A stretch of DNA of 33,319 nt from Saprospiraceae bacterium. Lineage in GTDB: Bacteria > Bacteroidota > Bacteroidia > Chitinophagales > Saprospiraceae. The stretch lies in the NCBI GenBank assembly GCA_015490175.1, contig WFYJ01000202.1, forward strand, positions 1 to 33,319, in the 5' to 3' direction. Below the pieces are notes generated by a model. That model saw only the letters and a list, made by a program, of their open reading frames with translations, made no database searches and was not told the DNA's origin. Position numbers and translations under genes: made by a program. Below are positions 1 to 8,053 of the stretch, in pieces; position 1 is the first letter of the stretch; every line of letters starts with the position of its first letter.

Positions 1-819
1 CTGCTGCTCGACGAGGCGAGCCTGCTCGAACTCATCCTGCCCGAGCTGGCCGCCCTCAAGGGCGTGGAATACGTCGACAACAAGGGACACAAAGACAATT
101 TCCGACACACGCTCCAGGTGCTCGACAACGTAGCGCGTCGCTCCGACAACCTCTGGCTGCGCTGGGCGGCCCTGCTGCACGACATCGGCAAGGCGCCCAC
201 CAAGCGCTTCGAGAAAGGCAAAGGCTGGACGTTCCACGGCCACGACGCCGTGGGCGCGGCCATGGTGCCCCGCATCTTTCGTCGCCTGCGCCTGCCGCTC
301 GACCAGAAGATGAAGTACGTGCAGAAGCTGGTGGCCCTGCACCTGCGCCCCATCAGCCTGACCAGGGAAAACATCACCGACAGCGCCATCCGACGGCTGT
401 TGTTCGACGCCGGCGACGATCTGGAAGACCTCATGATCCTTTGCGAAAGCGACATCACCAGCAAGAACCCGCGCAAGGTGAAGCGCTATCTCGAAAACTA
501 CGAGCTGGTGCGCCGGCGCCTGCAGGAGGTGGAAGCCAAAGACCGCATTCGCAACTGGCAGCCTCCTATCAGCGGCGAGCTCATCATGCAGGCATTCGGG
601 CTCAAGCCGTCGCGCGAGGTGGGCATCATCAAGAACGCCATTCGCGAGGCCATCCTCGACGGCGAGATTCCCAACCGCTTCGACGCCGCCTGGGAGTTCA
701 TGCTGCGCAAGGGGCGCGAGCTGGGCCTCGAACCCGTGATGACCGAACCACCTGCCGAAGCCATTCCCGAAGAGAAACCCTTGCCCGAAGCCACAGAAAA
801 AACCTCAGCCAAAGCATGA
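1..819 (+). CDS. tRNA nucleotidyltransferase-like HD-domain protein, 3' part
   Basis: The reading frame is open from base 1, so the gene starts upstream of the window; about 272 codons are present. The visible part is the C-terminal region of a CCA-adding tRNA nucleotidyltransferase/poly(A) polymerase-like protein. The metal-binding HD motif is in [13 protein letters not shown], followed by a conserved histidine (LHLRPIS) and an aspartate (CESDITSKN), as in HD phosphohydrolase domains. In the family, the N-terminal nucleotidyltransferase half adds or repairs the 3' CCA of tRNA and the HD part has phosphatase/phosphodiesterase activity; that half is not visible here. The last 30 residues are a Pro/Glu/Ala-rich tail, probably disordered. 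Its TGA stop overlaps the rimO ATG (ATGA), which suggests translational coupling. The family call is fairly secure; the exact substrate is not. Confidence 0.8.
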   Translation: MLLDEASLLELILPELAALKGVEYVDNKGHKDNFRHTLQVLDNVARRSDNLWLRWAALLHDIGKAPTKRFEKGKGWTFHGHDAVGAAMVPRIFRRLRLPLDQKMKYVQKLVALHLRPISLTRENITDSAIRRLLFDAGDDLEDLMILCESDITSKNPRKVKRYLENYELVRRRLQEVEAKDRIRNWQPPISGELIMQAFGLKPSREVGIIKNAIREAILDGEIPNRFDAAWEFMLRKGRELGLEPVMTEPPAEAIPEEKPLPEATEKTSAKA

Positions 820-2141
820 AGGTCCGACCCCATACCACTCCGCGCATCAACCTCGTCACGCTCGGCTGTGCCAAAAACCAGGTGGACAGCGAAAATATCG
901 CCACCCAACTGCGCCATGCCGAGTGGGATGTGCGGCACGACGCCGCGGAGGAAGAAGCCGAGATCGTCATCGTAAATACCTGCGGCTTCATTGATCGGGC
1001 CAAAGAGCAGAGCATAGAGACCATCCTCGAATTTGCGGAAGCGAAAAAAGAAGGGCGCATCAGGCAGCTCTTCGTGACGGGTTGCCTGTCGCAACGCTAC
1101 CGCGACGAGCTGAAAAAGGAAATCCCCGAGGTGGACGACTGGTTCGGCACCATGGACCTGCCCGCCCTGCTGGCACGCTTCAATGCCGACTACCGCCACG
1201 AGCTGCTGGGCGAGCGCCAGATCATGACGCCGCGCCACTATGCCTATCTGAAAATCTCGGAAGGCTGCAACCGCACCTGCAGCTTCTGCGCCATTCCGCT
1301 GATGCGCGGCGGCCACGTGTCGCGACCCATCGAAGAGCTGGTGGCCGAGGCCCGTTATCTGGCCGGCCACGGCACCAAAGAGTTGATCCTCATTGCACAG
1401 GAACTGACCTACTACGGTCTCGATCGGTACAAGCGCCGTGCCCTTCCCGACCTGCTGCACGCCCTTGCCGACGTGCCCGGCATCGAATGGATCCGGCTGC
1501 ACTATGCCTATCCCGGCAAGTTCCCGCTCGAGGTGCTCGATGTGATGGCCGAGCGCCCCGAAGTGTGCAATTACCTCGACATGCCGCTCCAGCATGCCGC
1601 CGACGGCGTCCTGCAACGCATGCGCCGTCAGATCACGCGAGCCGAGACGGAAGCACTGGTGCGAACCATCCGCGAGCGCGTGCCCGGCATCACGCTGCGC
1701 ACGACCTTCCTGGTCGGCTTTCCAGGGGAGACGGAGGAGGAATTCGAAGAGCTGTGCGCGTTCGTACAGCAGATGGCATTCGACAGGGTAGGGGTGTTCC
1801 AGTACTCGCACGAGGAGCAGACCCGCGCTTGGGAATTGCCCGACGACGTGCCGCCCGAAGTCAAGGAGGAACGCGCGGCGCGCATCATGGAGATTCAGCA
1901 AGAAATCAGCTTGCGCAAAAATCTCGAGAAGGTGGGCAAGACCTTCCGCGTGCTGTTCGACCGGCTCGAAGACGGCTTCTTCGTCGGACGCACCGAGGGC
2001 GACTCGCCGGAGGTGGACAACGAGGTGCGCGTGCGGGCGGCCGATCAGTACGTGCGCATCGGTGATTTTGCGCATGTGCTGGTGGAAGAAGCCACAGAGT
2101 ACGATCTTTACGGGCGGGTCGTGCCCGCGACGGCCAATTGA
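816..2141 (+). CDS. rimO: ribosomal protein S12 methylthiotransferase RimO
   Basis: A radical-SAM enzyme that adds a methylthio group to an aspartate of ribosomal protein S12. With the ATG at 816 the protein is 441 residues, normal for the family. The N-terminal methylthiotransferase domain carries the three cysteines of the second Fe-S cluster: C18 (TLGCAKNQ), C56 (NTCGF) and C90 (TGCLSQ). The radical-SAM CxxxCxxC is C151, C155 and C158 ([13 protein letters not shown]). A TRAM-like domain follows to the C-terminus. The open frame extends upstream to 441, but those codons overlap the preceding gene and do not resemble the family. The start was therefore set at the ATG overlapping the upstream TGA, where the typical [11 protein letters not shown] begins about ten residues later. 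It is RimO rather than MiaB because of the LGCAKN...NTCGF pattern. Confidence 0.95.
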   Translation: MKVRPHTTPRINLVTLGCAKNQVDSENIATQLRHAEWDVRHDAAEEEAEIVIVNTCGFIDRAKEQSIETILEFAEAKKEGRIRQLFVTGCLSQRYRDELKKEIPEVDDWFGTMDLPALLARFNADYRHELLGERQIMTPRHYAYLKISEGCNRTCSFCAIPLMRGGHVSRPIEELVAEARYLAGHGTKELILIAQELTYYGLDRYKRRALPDLLHALADVPGIEWIRLHYAYPGKFPLEVLDVMAERPEVCNYLDMPLQHAADGVLQRMRRQITRAETEALVRTIRERVPGITLRTTFLVGFPGETEEEFEELCAFVQQMAFDRVGVFQYSHEEQTRAWELPDDVPPEVKEERAARIMEIQQEISLRKNLEKVGKTFRVLFDRLEDGFFVGRTEGDSPEVDNEVRVRAADQYVRIGDFAHVLVEEATEYDLYGRVVPATAN

Positions 2142-2184
2142 ACCCGAAGGCCGGCCTGCTGTTGATCCCTAAAATAGCGGCCTT

Positions 2185-2673
2185 ATGGAAGACATTCGCG
2201 AAGTGTACGAACGCAGCTCCTTTTTGGCGAAAGCCTACAATCCGTTTCACGTAAGTGGGGTAGTGGCCGGGGTGTCCGCGCTGGTCATGCTGGGAGGCAA
2301 GCTGTTCTTCCTGATGGGCTGGTTGGGAGTCTCGCAGAGCTTCCCCTGGCTTACGGCAGCTTCTTTCGTGCTCGTCTATGCCATCTTCAATTCGGTGTTC
2401 ACGCTCAGCAGCAAAAACCTCGACCGGTACATGGGGCGATCCATCCTCGCTTTTCTGGCGCTGGTGCTCGTATCGGGCGTGCTGGCGCGCCTCATCTCGG
2501 GCATGCCGATGGACGAAGCGGGCACCTACAAGTGGATCTTTTTCGTGCTTTCCTTCTGTTATCTGGTGTTCATCTCGATCATGGGACTGGTCAAGCGTAT
2601 CGTGGCCTATGCCCAGCGCGAAGAGTGGAACCAGCCGCGCCTGCGCTACCGCAAGCCGAGAAGGAAAATCTGA
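2185..2673 (+). CDS. four-helix membrane protein of unknown function
   Basis: 162 residues. I do not recognise a named family. After a short polar N-terminus there are four hydrophobic stretches, roughly residues 20-47, 52-72, 83-103 and 113-135. The C-terminal tail of about 25 residues is very basic and ends in RKPRRKI, so it is probably cytoplasmic. The gene lies 43 bases after rimO on the same strand and 51 bases before msrB, so it may be co-transcribed with either. The gap before it contains an inverted AAGGCCG/CGGCCTT pair with a 24-base loop, too open to call a terminator. Codon use matches the neighbours, and no reading frame of comparable quality lies opposite. It is a real gene with no assignable role. 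Confidence 0.75.
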   Translation: MEDIREVYERSSFLAKAYNPFHVSGVVAGVSALVMLGGKLFFLMGWLGVSQSFPWLTAASFVLVYAIFNSVFTLSSKNLDRYMGRSILAFLALVLVSGVLARLISGMPMDEAGTYKWIFFVLSFCYLVFISIMGLVKRIVAYAQREEWNQPRLRYRKPRRKI

Positions 2674-2724
2674 ACAGGTGCGTTATTGCGCCGTTGCGCA
2701 CAGTTTTTCGGAAAAAAACCAGCC

Positions 2725-3258
2725 ATGTTCTGCTTTCGCCTGAGTCTGTTACTTGCCCTGATGCCGTTGTTGGCCGGTTGCCAGAACAGCAGGCAGACCG
2801 TGCAAACACCTGCCGATCAGCAGGCCGCCTTCCTGCTCACGCCGGCCGGCGACACCGTCTGGCGCGTGCTCAAGACCGACGAGGAGTGGCGAGCGGAACT
2901 GGATGCCCGGGCATACCACATCTTGCGCGAGAAAGGCACCGAGCGCGCCTTCACCGGCGAGTATTGGGACAACAAGAAGCCCGGCCTGTATGTGTGTCGG
3001 GCCTGCGGCACCCCGCTCTTTTCCAGTGAGACGAAATTCAGGTCGGGCACGGGCTGGCCTTCGTTTTACCAGCCGCTCAATGAGTGGTGCGTAGCCGAAA
3101 AGCCCGACTATTCCTACGGGATGGTGCGCACGGAAGTGCTCTGTGCCGTGTGCGGCGGGCATCTGGGCCACGTGTTTGAAGACGGGCCGCCCCCTACCGG
3201 CCTGCGCTACTGCATCAACTCGGCGGCACTCGATTTCCTTCCGGCCTCGGAAAAATGA
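2725..3258 (+). CDS. msrB: peptide-methionine (R)-S-oxide reductase MsrB, lipoprotein form
   Basis: Reduces methionine-R-sulfoxide in proteins. The start chosen is the ATG at 2725, because it begins a lipoprotein signal peptide: a hydrophobic run from residue 4, then lipobox LAGC with C19 as lipidation site. The longer frame from 2686 would put 13 polar residues in front of it. The MsrB domain spans about residues 46-174. It has zinc cysteine pairs C91/C94 (CRACG) and C140/C143 ([12 protein letters not shown]) and the catalytic C163 in [16 protein letters not shown] is the conserved substrate loop. The lipobox predicts a membrane-anchored, periplasm-facing enzyme that repairs envelope proteins. 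Its stop is 7 bases from the 3' end of the convergent gene, with only a short GCCGG inverted repeat between. Confidence 0.93.
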   Translation: MFCFRLSLLLALMPLLAGCQNSRQTVQTPADQQAAFLLTPAGDTVWRVLKTDEEWRAELDARAYHILREKGTERAFTGEYWDNKKPGLYVCRACGTPLFSSETKFRSGTGWPSFYQPLNEWCVAEKPDYSYGMVRTEVLCAVCGGHLGHVFEDGPPPTGLRYCINSAALDFLPASEK

Positions 3259-3265
3259 CGCCGGC

Positions 3266-4015
3266 TCATTCGCCGGAGTCCTGCGCATCAGTGTCCGGGC
3301 TTGCGGCCTCGGCTTGCTGTTTGCGTGCCTTGCGGGCTTTCAGCTCCTTCTTGTACTCGTTGTTGCTTTCGTACAGGCAGTACTGCTCGTACTTGTCGCG
3401 GTCCAGGTCTTTCCAGATGTCCTTGCCGATGTCGCAGACCACCACCAGTTCTTCGTAGAGCTTGTTGCCCAGCTCGATGCGGCGTTCGACGGCAATGTCT
3501 CGGTCGGCAATGCGGTCGTGCTGCAGGTTGACGGCCTGTTCGAACTCTTTGGCCGCTTCGAGGATGCGGGCCAGCAAGGATTCGTTGACGCCCACGTCGG
3601 CGAGGAAATCCATCTGCTGGCGTGCCACTCGCACCACCCGCCGCGCACAGAAAAGCAAATGTGCGTCGGTCATGTCGCCCAGTTTGGCGGTGCCGAATTT
3701 GCGGTAGCGGCCCGACCGATTGCTGAATTTGATGGCTACACGCGTCATCAGGCTGCGTATGGCCGCACGCAGGCGGTTGGCTGCCTGGTATTTTTTCTCC
3801 GTCATGAGCATCTGGTCGCCCAGCAGCTCGTCGTCGTCGGGCAGGTCGCGAAAACGGTCGGCCAGCGCCTTGAAGCGCTTGAGCCGTTCCAGGTCATAGC
3901 CGTACTGCTTGAACGATTCCAGATCGCGATGGGCCAGTTGGATGGCCTTCATGGCGCGCAGGTGCAGCTCCGGATCGGAAAAATTGTGCTTGCGGTTGAT
4001 CGATTGCTTTTTCAT
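3266..4015 (-). CDS. unknown helical, charged protein
   Basis: 249 residues; not recognised. The sequence is rich in Arg, Lys, Glu, Asp and Leu, with no signal peptide, membrane segment or cysteine motif. It looks entirely alpha-helical with coiled-coil character, for example residues 20-60 and 140-185, and ends in a Lys/Ala-rich stretch followed by a short acidic tail (SPDTDAQDSGE). This suggests a cytosolic structural or binding protein. The ATG at 4015 is preceded on the minus strand by a promoter-like TACATTTG 27 bases upstream. The gene is convergent with msrB. Function cannot be assigned. Confidence 0.72.
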   Translation of the reverse strand: MKKQSINRKHNFSDPELHLRAMKAIQLAHRDLESFKQYGYDLERLKRFKALADRFRDLPDDDELLGDQMLMTEKKYQAANRLRAAIRSLMTRVAIKFSNRSGRYRKFGTAKLGDMTDAHLLFCARRVVRVARQQMDFLADVGVNESLLARILEAAKEFEQAVNLQHDRIADRDIAVERRIELGNKLYEELVVVCDIGKDIWKDLDRDKYEQYCLYESNNEYKKELKARKARKQQAEAASPDTDAQDSGE

Positions 4016-4041
4016 GTGCCGCGATTCAATTTGCCTTTCGG

Positions 4042-4049
4042 CAAATGTA
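4042..4049 (-). promoter_or_regulatory. candidate promoter -7 element for the 3266-4015 gene
   Basis: On the minus strand this reads TACATTTG, matching the Bacteroidota -7 consensus TAnnTTTG, 27 bases before the ATG. No clear TTG -33 element is found at 17-23 bases. It overlaps the palindrome TTTGCCTTTCGGCAAA (4030-4045), which could act as an operator or be part of the dispersed 13-base motif described in the findings. Confidence 0.5.
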
Positions 4050-4209
4050 ACACGGCGGTTGAAAAAAAAACAGATTTTTTCTTTGAGCCAATTTCTTGTT
4101 TCTGTCCAGAATGAGCTTTTACTTTTCCAACTATTCCTGAAAGTCGGGGGTTGAGGGTTGAGCGTTTAAAGTTTGAGGCCCCTGAAAAAACCCAAAATCT
4201 CACGCAAAA

Positions 4210-4448
4210 CTTGTTCCGAGTCTTCGGAAACTTGTTCCGAGTCTTCGGAAACCTGTTCCGACTTGTCGGAAAGCTTGTTCCCGGTAAACCGGGACAGGCT
4301 CCGACGCCAGTCGGGGACGCAAAAGCTTGTCCCGAACATCGGGAACGCAACGATTCGCAATGTGTTTTTTATTTTAGATCAAAATGTTATCTATAATGGA
4401 CACGCGTCATCCCGACAAGTCGGGAACCTGCCCCGACCAAAGTCGGGG
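4210..4448. repeat. array of eight short hairpin palindromes
   Basis: Eight small inverted repeats share a core of (T/C)CCGA...TCGG(A/G). They lie at 4214-4229, 4235-4250, 4256-4271, 4279-4294, 4301-4314, 4330-4344, 4410-4425 and 4431-4448. Stems are 5-7 bp and loops 2-4 bases. Most are preceded by CTTG or CCTG. The first two are identical 21-base units; later copies change both arms together so that pairing is kept (for example TTCCGA/TCGGAA to TCCCGA/TCGGGA), a sign that the structure is under selection or copied as a unit. No transposase or RAYT gene is in the window. Confidence 0.75.
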
Positions 4449-4474
4449 TTGTTACGGACTTTTTTCAGTGCGCT

Positions 4475-4766
4475 CAAGTTTAAAGTTTTTCTTTTTGATT
4501 ACCAGTTTTCTATCAAATCATCGGTTCGTCGGTTGCTCAGCCAAAAGCCGCAGCTTTCAGCCGCAGAAGGGCGCAGTGCTGACGCAGTTTGCGCAGTGGA
4601 TCACTCCTTCACTCCATCTCTTTTCTCACCATCTCAAAAAATCGCCCATCGTCCATCGTCCATGGTCTGTTGACCATCGTCCGGACAAGAAACTGCAGCT
4701 TTTGCAACGCTGTGAAAATCAGTGTGTGCTCAGTGGTGCTCTGTGCAACTGAATAATTTTTCGACT
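4475..4766 (-). repeat. composite intergenic repeat, copy A
   Basis: On the minus strand this copy reads, in order: GAAAAATTATTCAGTTGCAC and a CACAGAG-type block; a purine-rich block with ATGGAGTGAAGGAGTGA; a block with CAAACTGCG and the hairpin CTGCGGCTGAAAGCTGCGG (4548-4566); a degenerate copy of the ACCGA...GATTTGA block; and AACTTTAAAC. The same modules in the same order make up copies B, C and D. A 7-bp CATCGTC tandem and an interrupted palindrome (4641-4683) are inserted here. A detached piece of the first module, GAGGCCCCTGAAAAAA, lies at 4175 in the opposite orientation. No coding potential is seen. Confidence 0.75.
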
Positions 4767-4852
4767 TTTCCGGCAGGCTCATCCCATCGTTTCTCGATCC
4801 CTCTCCTCCTGGCAGCTTTACAAAACTTGAACCCGATTGTGCTCCGGATCGC

Positions 4853-4882
4853 TTGGCGGAGGACGAAGTGCAGTTAACTTTG
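4853..4882 (+). promoter_or_regulatory. candidate promoter P1 of the TonB-dependent receptor
   Basis: TTG at 4853-4855, a 19-base spacer and TAACTTTG at 4875-4882 match the Bacteroidota consensus TTG-N19-21-TAnnTTTG. It faces the receptor gene and would give a leader of about 300 bases. Confidence 0.6.
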
Positions 4883-4921
4883 CCGCCGATTTCGGGGCGG
4901 AGGAAAATCGGGCAGGGTATG

Positions 4922-4929
4922 TATCTTTG
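4922..4929 (+). promoter_or_regulatory. candidate promoter P2 (-7 element) of the TonB-dependent receptor
   Basis: TATCTTTG followed by CAC is a very typical Bacteroidota -7 element, but no TTG lies at the usual distance. The leader from here to the ATG is about 260 bases with no recognisable riboswitch. It contains a short hairpin with a TTCG loop (GCAC-TTCG-GTGC) near 4974-4985. Confidence 0.5.
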
Positions 4930-5191
4930 CACAGCCTCGAAAGACCGGAATCTGCCACGATTTAAAGAGGCAAGCACTTCGGTGCACAATCACTGGTTGA
5001 TGAAACGATCGTGCACACGCACAAATGCTCATCTTTCCTTTCTGGCCGGAGCCACCCATCCGGCATGTCCTTCTTCGCTGCCGATTCCTTCACAGATAAA
5101 CCCATACTGCTCGCATAGCAAGACGCTGTGGTGGGCGCGGTACGTCCAAGCAAAACATTACTTGCCAATTTTTCTAACCAAATCATTAGTT

Positions 5192-7930
5192 ATGAACAAG
5201 TTTGTGGCAACACTTCTTCTGGCCGCATTTGCACTTGCCGGCTATGCCCAGAACATGGTCAAGGGCAAGGTAGCAGATGCCGAGACCGGCGAGCCGCTCA
5301 TCGGTGCGTCTGTCATGGTCAAGGGCACCGATCAGGGTACGGTGACCGACCTGGATGGCATGTTTGAGCTGCGGCTCGACAATGGTGCCTACACGCTGGT
5401 GATCAGCTACACGGGCTACGAGACGACGGAAGTACCCGTCAACGTCAAGGGCGAGACCGACCTCGGCACCATCGAGGTAGGCTTCGGCGCCGTAGGTCTG
5501 TCGGAAGTCGAGGTGATCGCCTCGGTGGCCATTGACCGCCGCACGCCGGTAGCCGTGACCTCACTCAAGGGCGACTACATCGCCGAGGTGGTCGGCAACC
5601 AGGAGTTTCCCGAAGTACTGCGCAAGACGCCCTCGGTCTATGTGACCAAGCAGGGTGGTGGTTTCGGCGACAGCCGCATCAACGTGCGCGGCTTCGACCA
5701 GCGCAACACCGCTGTGATGATCAACGGTGTGCCCGTCAACGACATGGAAAACGGCTGGGTGTACTGGTCGAACTGGGCCGGCTTGGCCGACGTGACCAGT
5801 CGCATTGATTACCAGCGTGGTCTGGGTGCCTCGAAGCTGGTCGTTCCTTCGGTGGGTGGCTCGATCAACATTGTGACCAACGCTGCCAGCATGAAGAAAG
5901 GCGGCTCGGTGGCCATGAATATCGGCAACGACGGCTACCAGAAATACTCGCTGGTGTACAACACCGGCCTGAGTGAAAAAGGCTTCGCCTTCACCGGCCA
6001 GCTCACCCACACGCGCGGCGACGGCTACGTGGAAGGTACCATGTTCCGGGCATACTCCTACTTCTTCTCGCTGACCAAGGAGTTCAACGACAAGCACACG
6101 CTGGCCATCACGGCGCTGGGTGCTCCCCAGTGGCACCACCAGCGCTTCATCCCCGGCCGCTTCGACGGCGTGACGCTGCGCACCTTCGTCGATCCCGACA
6201 ACACGGGCGAGCCTGGTACCAACCGCGGCATCAAGTACAACTGGCTGTGGGGTACGCTCAATGGTGAGGAGTTCACCTGGCGCCGCAACTTCTACAACAA
6301 GCCCAAGGCCTTTATCAACCACTACTGGACCATCTCTTCCAAAACCGACGTGAAGACCTCCTTCTATGCATCCTGGGGCCGTGGCGGCGGCACCGGCCCG
6401 CGCGGGCGCATCAACAGCCCCACCGGCCGCATCTACGACTCTTCCTCGAAGCTGCGCGACGAAAACGGCCACGTACTGTTCGACGACATCGTAGCCTGGA
6501 ACCAGGGCCAGGCGATCAATGAGGATGTGTGGGGCCAGAAGTTGCCCGAGGCCGACGGGCCCTTCGCAGGCAAGTACATCACCACCCGCTCGGGTGAAGG
6601 CTTTATCCGCCGCGCTTCGATGAACTACCACGCATGGTATGGCATCTATTCCACCCTTACCCACAAGTTCAACAGCAACCTGTCGCTCATCGCCGGCATT
6701 GACGGTCGCTACTACAAGGGCGAGCACTTCCGCCGCGTAGAGAACCTGCTGGGCAACGATGCCTACCTCTCGACGGCCGACGTGAACGCGCCCGACGGCC
6801 GCTACATCACTCAGGAATCGCCGGCCGTGTTCTTCAACTTCTACGATCGCAGCTACAAGGATCGCACCAACGTGATCAACTACTACAACGACGGTCTGGT
6901 AGCATGGATGGGCCTTTTCGCCCAGCTCGAATATGCCACCGACAAGTTCTCGGCCTTTGCCGCCGTGACCGGCTCGAACCAGGGCTTCAAGCGCATTGAC
7001 TACTTCAACTACGAAGATGGCGATCCCAACCAGGAGACCGACTGGCAGAATTTCCTCGGAGGTACGGTCAAGGCCGGTGCCAACTACAACATCAACGAGC
7101 ACCACAACATCTTCGTCAACGGTGGCTATTTCTCGCGTCAGCCTCTGTTCGACAATGTCTTTATCAACTACCGCAACGACATCAACGAAGACGTGAAGAA
7201 CCAGACGGTTTCCGCTTTCGAAATCGGTTATGGCTATCGCAGCGCCGCCGTAGATGTGGACCTCAACTACTACTACACCGTCTGGGGCAACCGCCAGTTC
7301 GACGTGTCGGTGCGCAACGACAACGATGAGGAAGTGCTCTATCAGTTCGAAAACGTGTCGCAGACCCACTCGGGCATCGAGCTGGAGTTCACGGCCAAGC
7401 CCTCGAGCCTCATCGAGATCAATGGTATGCTGTCGGTGGGCAACTGGGTGTACAGCTCCAACTTCGAAGCCCAGGGCTTCAACCTCGACCAGAACAAGCC
7501 CGAAGGCAGCCTGACCATCTACGCCGATGGCCTCAAGGTGGGCGACGCCGCCCAGACCACGGCCAGCCTGGGCTTTGTCCTCAAGCCGGTGAAGGGCCTG
7601 CGCTTCTGGGCCGACTACTACTATGCCGACAATCTCTATGCGCGCTACGACGTGACCGACGATCAGTTCCTGCAGCCGGGTGGCCAGATAGTGAAACTGC
7701 CCTCGTATTCGCTGGTGGATGCCGGTATCTCGTACCGCTTCGACGTGGCTGACCTGCCCGTCCGCGTGAAGTTCAACATGTACAACGTGCTGGACGAGCA
7801 GTACGTGTCGGAGCTGGTAACCAATATTCCGGACGATCCTTCCACCCCCGACCGCAACGAGTTCTACGACAACCGCGGTGTGTTCGGCTTCGGCCGTACG
7901 TGGAGCGCCGGCATCAAGATCAACTTCTGA
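5192..7930 (+). CDS. TonB-dependent outer-membrane receptor with carboxypeptidase-regulatory-like N-terminus
   Basis: 912 residues from the ATG at 5192. The frame is open from 4853, but the signal peptide MNKFVATLLLAAFALAGYAQ begins here. Domains in order: signal peptide 1-20; CarboxypepD-regulatory-like beta domain about 24-100 (VKGKVADAETGEPLIGASV, then GTVTDLDGMFEL); plug domain about 125-225 (EVLRKTPSVYVT, INVRGFDQRNTAVMINGVPV, GGSINIVT); 22-strand barrel to the end, with the usual terminal aromatic in SAGIKINF. Such receptors import large or scarce substrates across the outer membrane using TonB-ExbB-ExbD. No SusD partner, glycoside hydrolase, anti-sigma factor or metal gene lies next to it, so the substrate is unknown and a polysaccharide-utilisation locus is unlikely. 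It stands alone with its own promoters and a strong terminator. Confidence 0.9.
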   Translation: MNKFVATLLLAAFALAGYAQNMVKGKVADAETGEPLIGASVMVKGTDQGTVTDLDGMFELRLDNGAYTLVISYTGYETTEVPVNVKGETDLGTIEVGFGAVGLSEVEVIASVAIDRRTPVAVTSLKGDYIAEVVGNQEFPEVLRKTPSVYVTKQGGGFGDSRINVRGFDQRNTAVMINGVPVNDMENGWVYWSNWAGLADVTSRIDYQRGLGASKLVVPSVGGSINIVTNAASMKKGGSVAMNIGNDGYQKYSLVYNTGLSEKGFAFTGQLTHTRGDGYVEGTMFRAYSYFFSLTKEFNDKHTLAITALGAPQWHHQRFIPGRFDGVTLRTFVDPDNTGEPGTNRGIKYNWLWGTLNGEEFTWRRNFYNKPKAFINHYWTISSKTDVKTSFYASWGRGGGTGPRGRINSPTGRIYDSSSKLRDENGHVLFDDIVAWNQGQAINEDVWGQKLPEADGPFAGKYITTRSGEGFIRRASMNYHAWYGIYSTLTHKFNSNLSLIAGIDGRYYKGEHFRRVENLLGNDAYLSTADVNAPDGRYITQESPAVFFNFYDRSYKDRTNVINYYNDGLVAWMGLFAQLEYATDKFSAFAAVTGSNQGFKRIDYFNYEDGDPNQETDWQNFLGGTVKAGANYNINEHHNIFVNGGYFSRQPLFDNVFINYRNDINEDVKNQTVSAFEIGYGYRSAAVDVDLNYYYTVWGNRQFDVSVRNDNDEEVLYQFENVSQTHSGIELEFTAKPSSLIEINGMLSVGNWVYSSNFEAQGFNLDQNKPEGSLTIYADGLKVGDAAQTTASLGFVLKPVKGLRFWADYYYADNLYARYDVTDDQFLQPGGQIVKLPSYSLVDAGISYRFDVADLPVRVKFNMYNVLDEQYVSELVTNIPDDPSTPDRNEFYDNRGVFGFGRTWSAGIKINF

Positions 7931-7977
7931 GACTGATCGGGATGGGTTCCATGCGGACTGATCCCTCGAGAAAAAAC

Positions 7978-8013
7978 GGCCCGGAGGCATTCATTGCCTT
8001 CGGGCCTGTTTTT
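7978..8013 (+). terminator. bidirectional intrinsic terminator
   Basis: A 12-bp stem GGCCCGGAGGCA / TGCCTTCGGGCC (one G-T pair) with a 5-base loop is followed by TGTTTTT. On the left it is preceded by AAAAAA, which gives a U-run on the other strand. It therefore fits both the receptor gene and the convergent gene ending at 8054. Confidence 0.88.
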
Positions 8014-8053
8014 CGTCGCACAGGTGCCGCGCAGCCTTGCGTGAGCAGCAGCC

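Noticed and set aside
498-2075. 525-codon open frame on the minus strand
   Set aside because: Antisense of rimO, whose cysteine motifs are intact.
5192-7930. SusC of a polysaccharide-utilisation locus
   Set aside because: No SusD homologue or carbohydrate-active enzyme is adjacent, and the gene has its own terminator.
5561-7990. 809-codon open frame on the minus strand
   Set aside because: It mirrors the TonB receptor gene and has the Val/Gly/His-rich composition of an antisense shadow.
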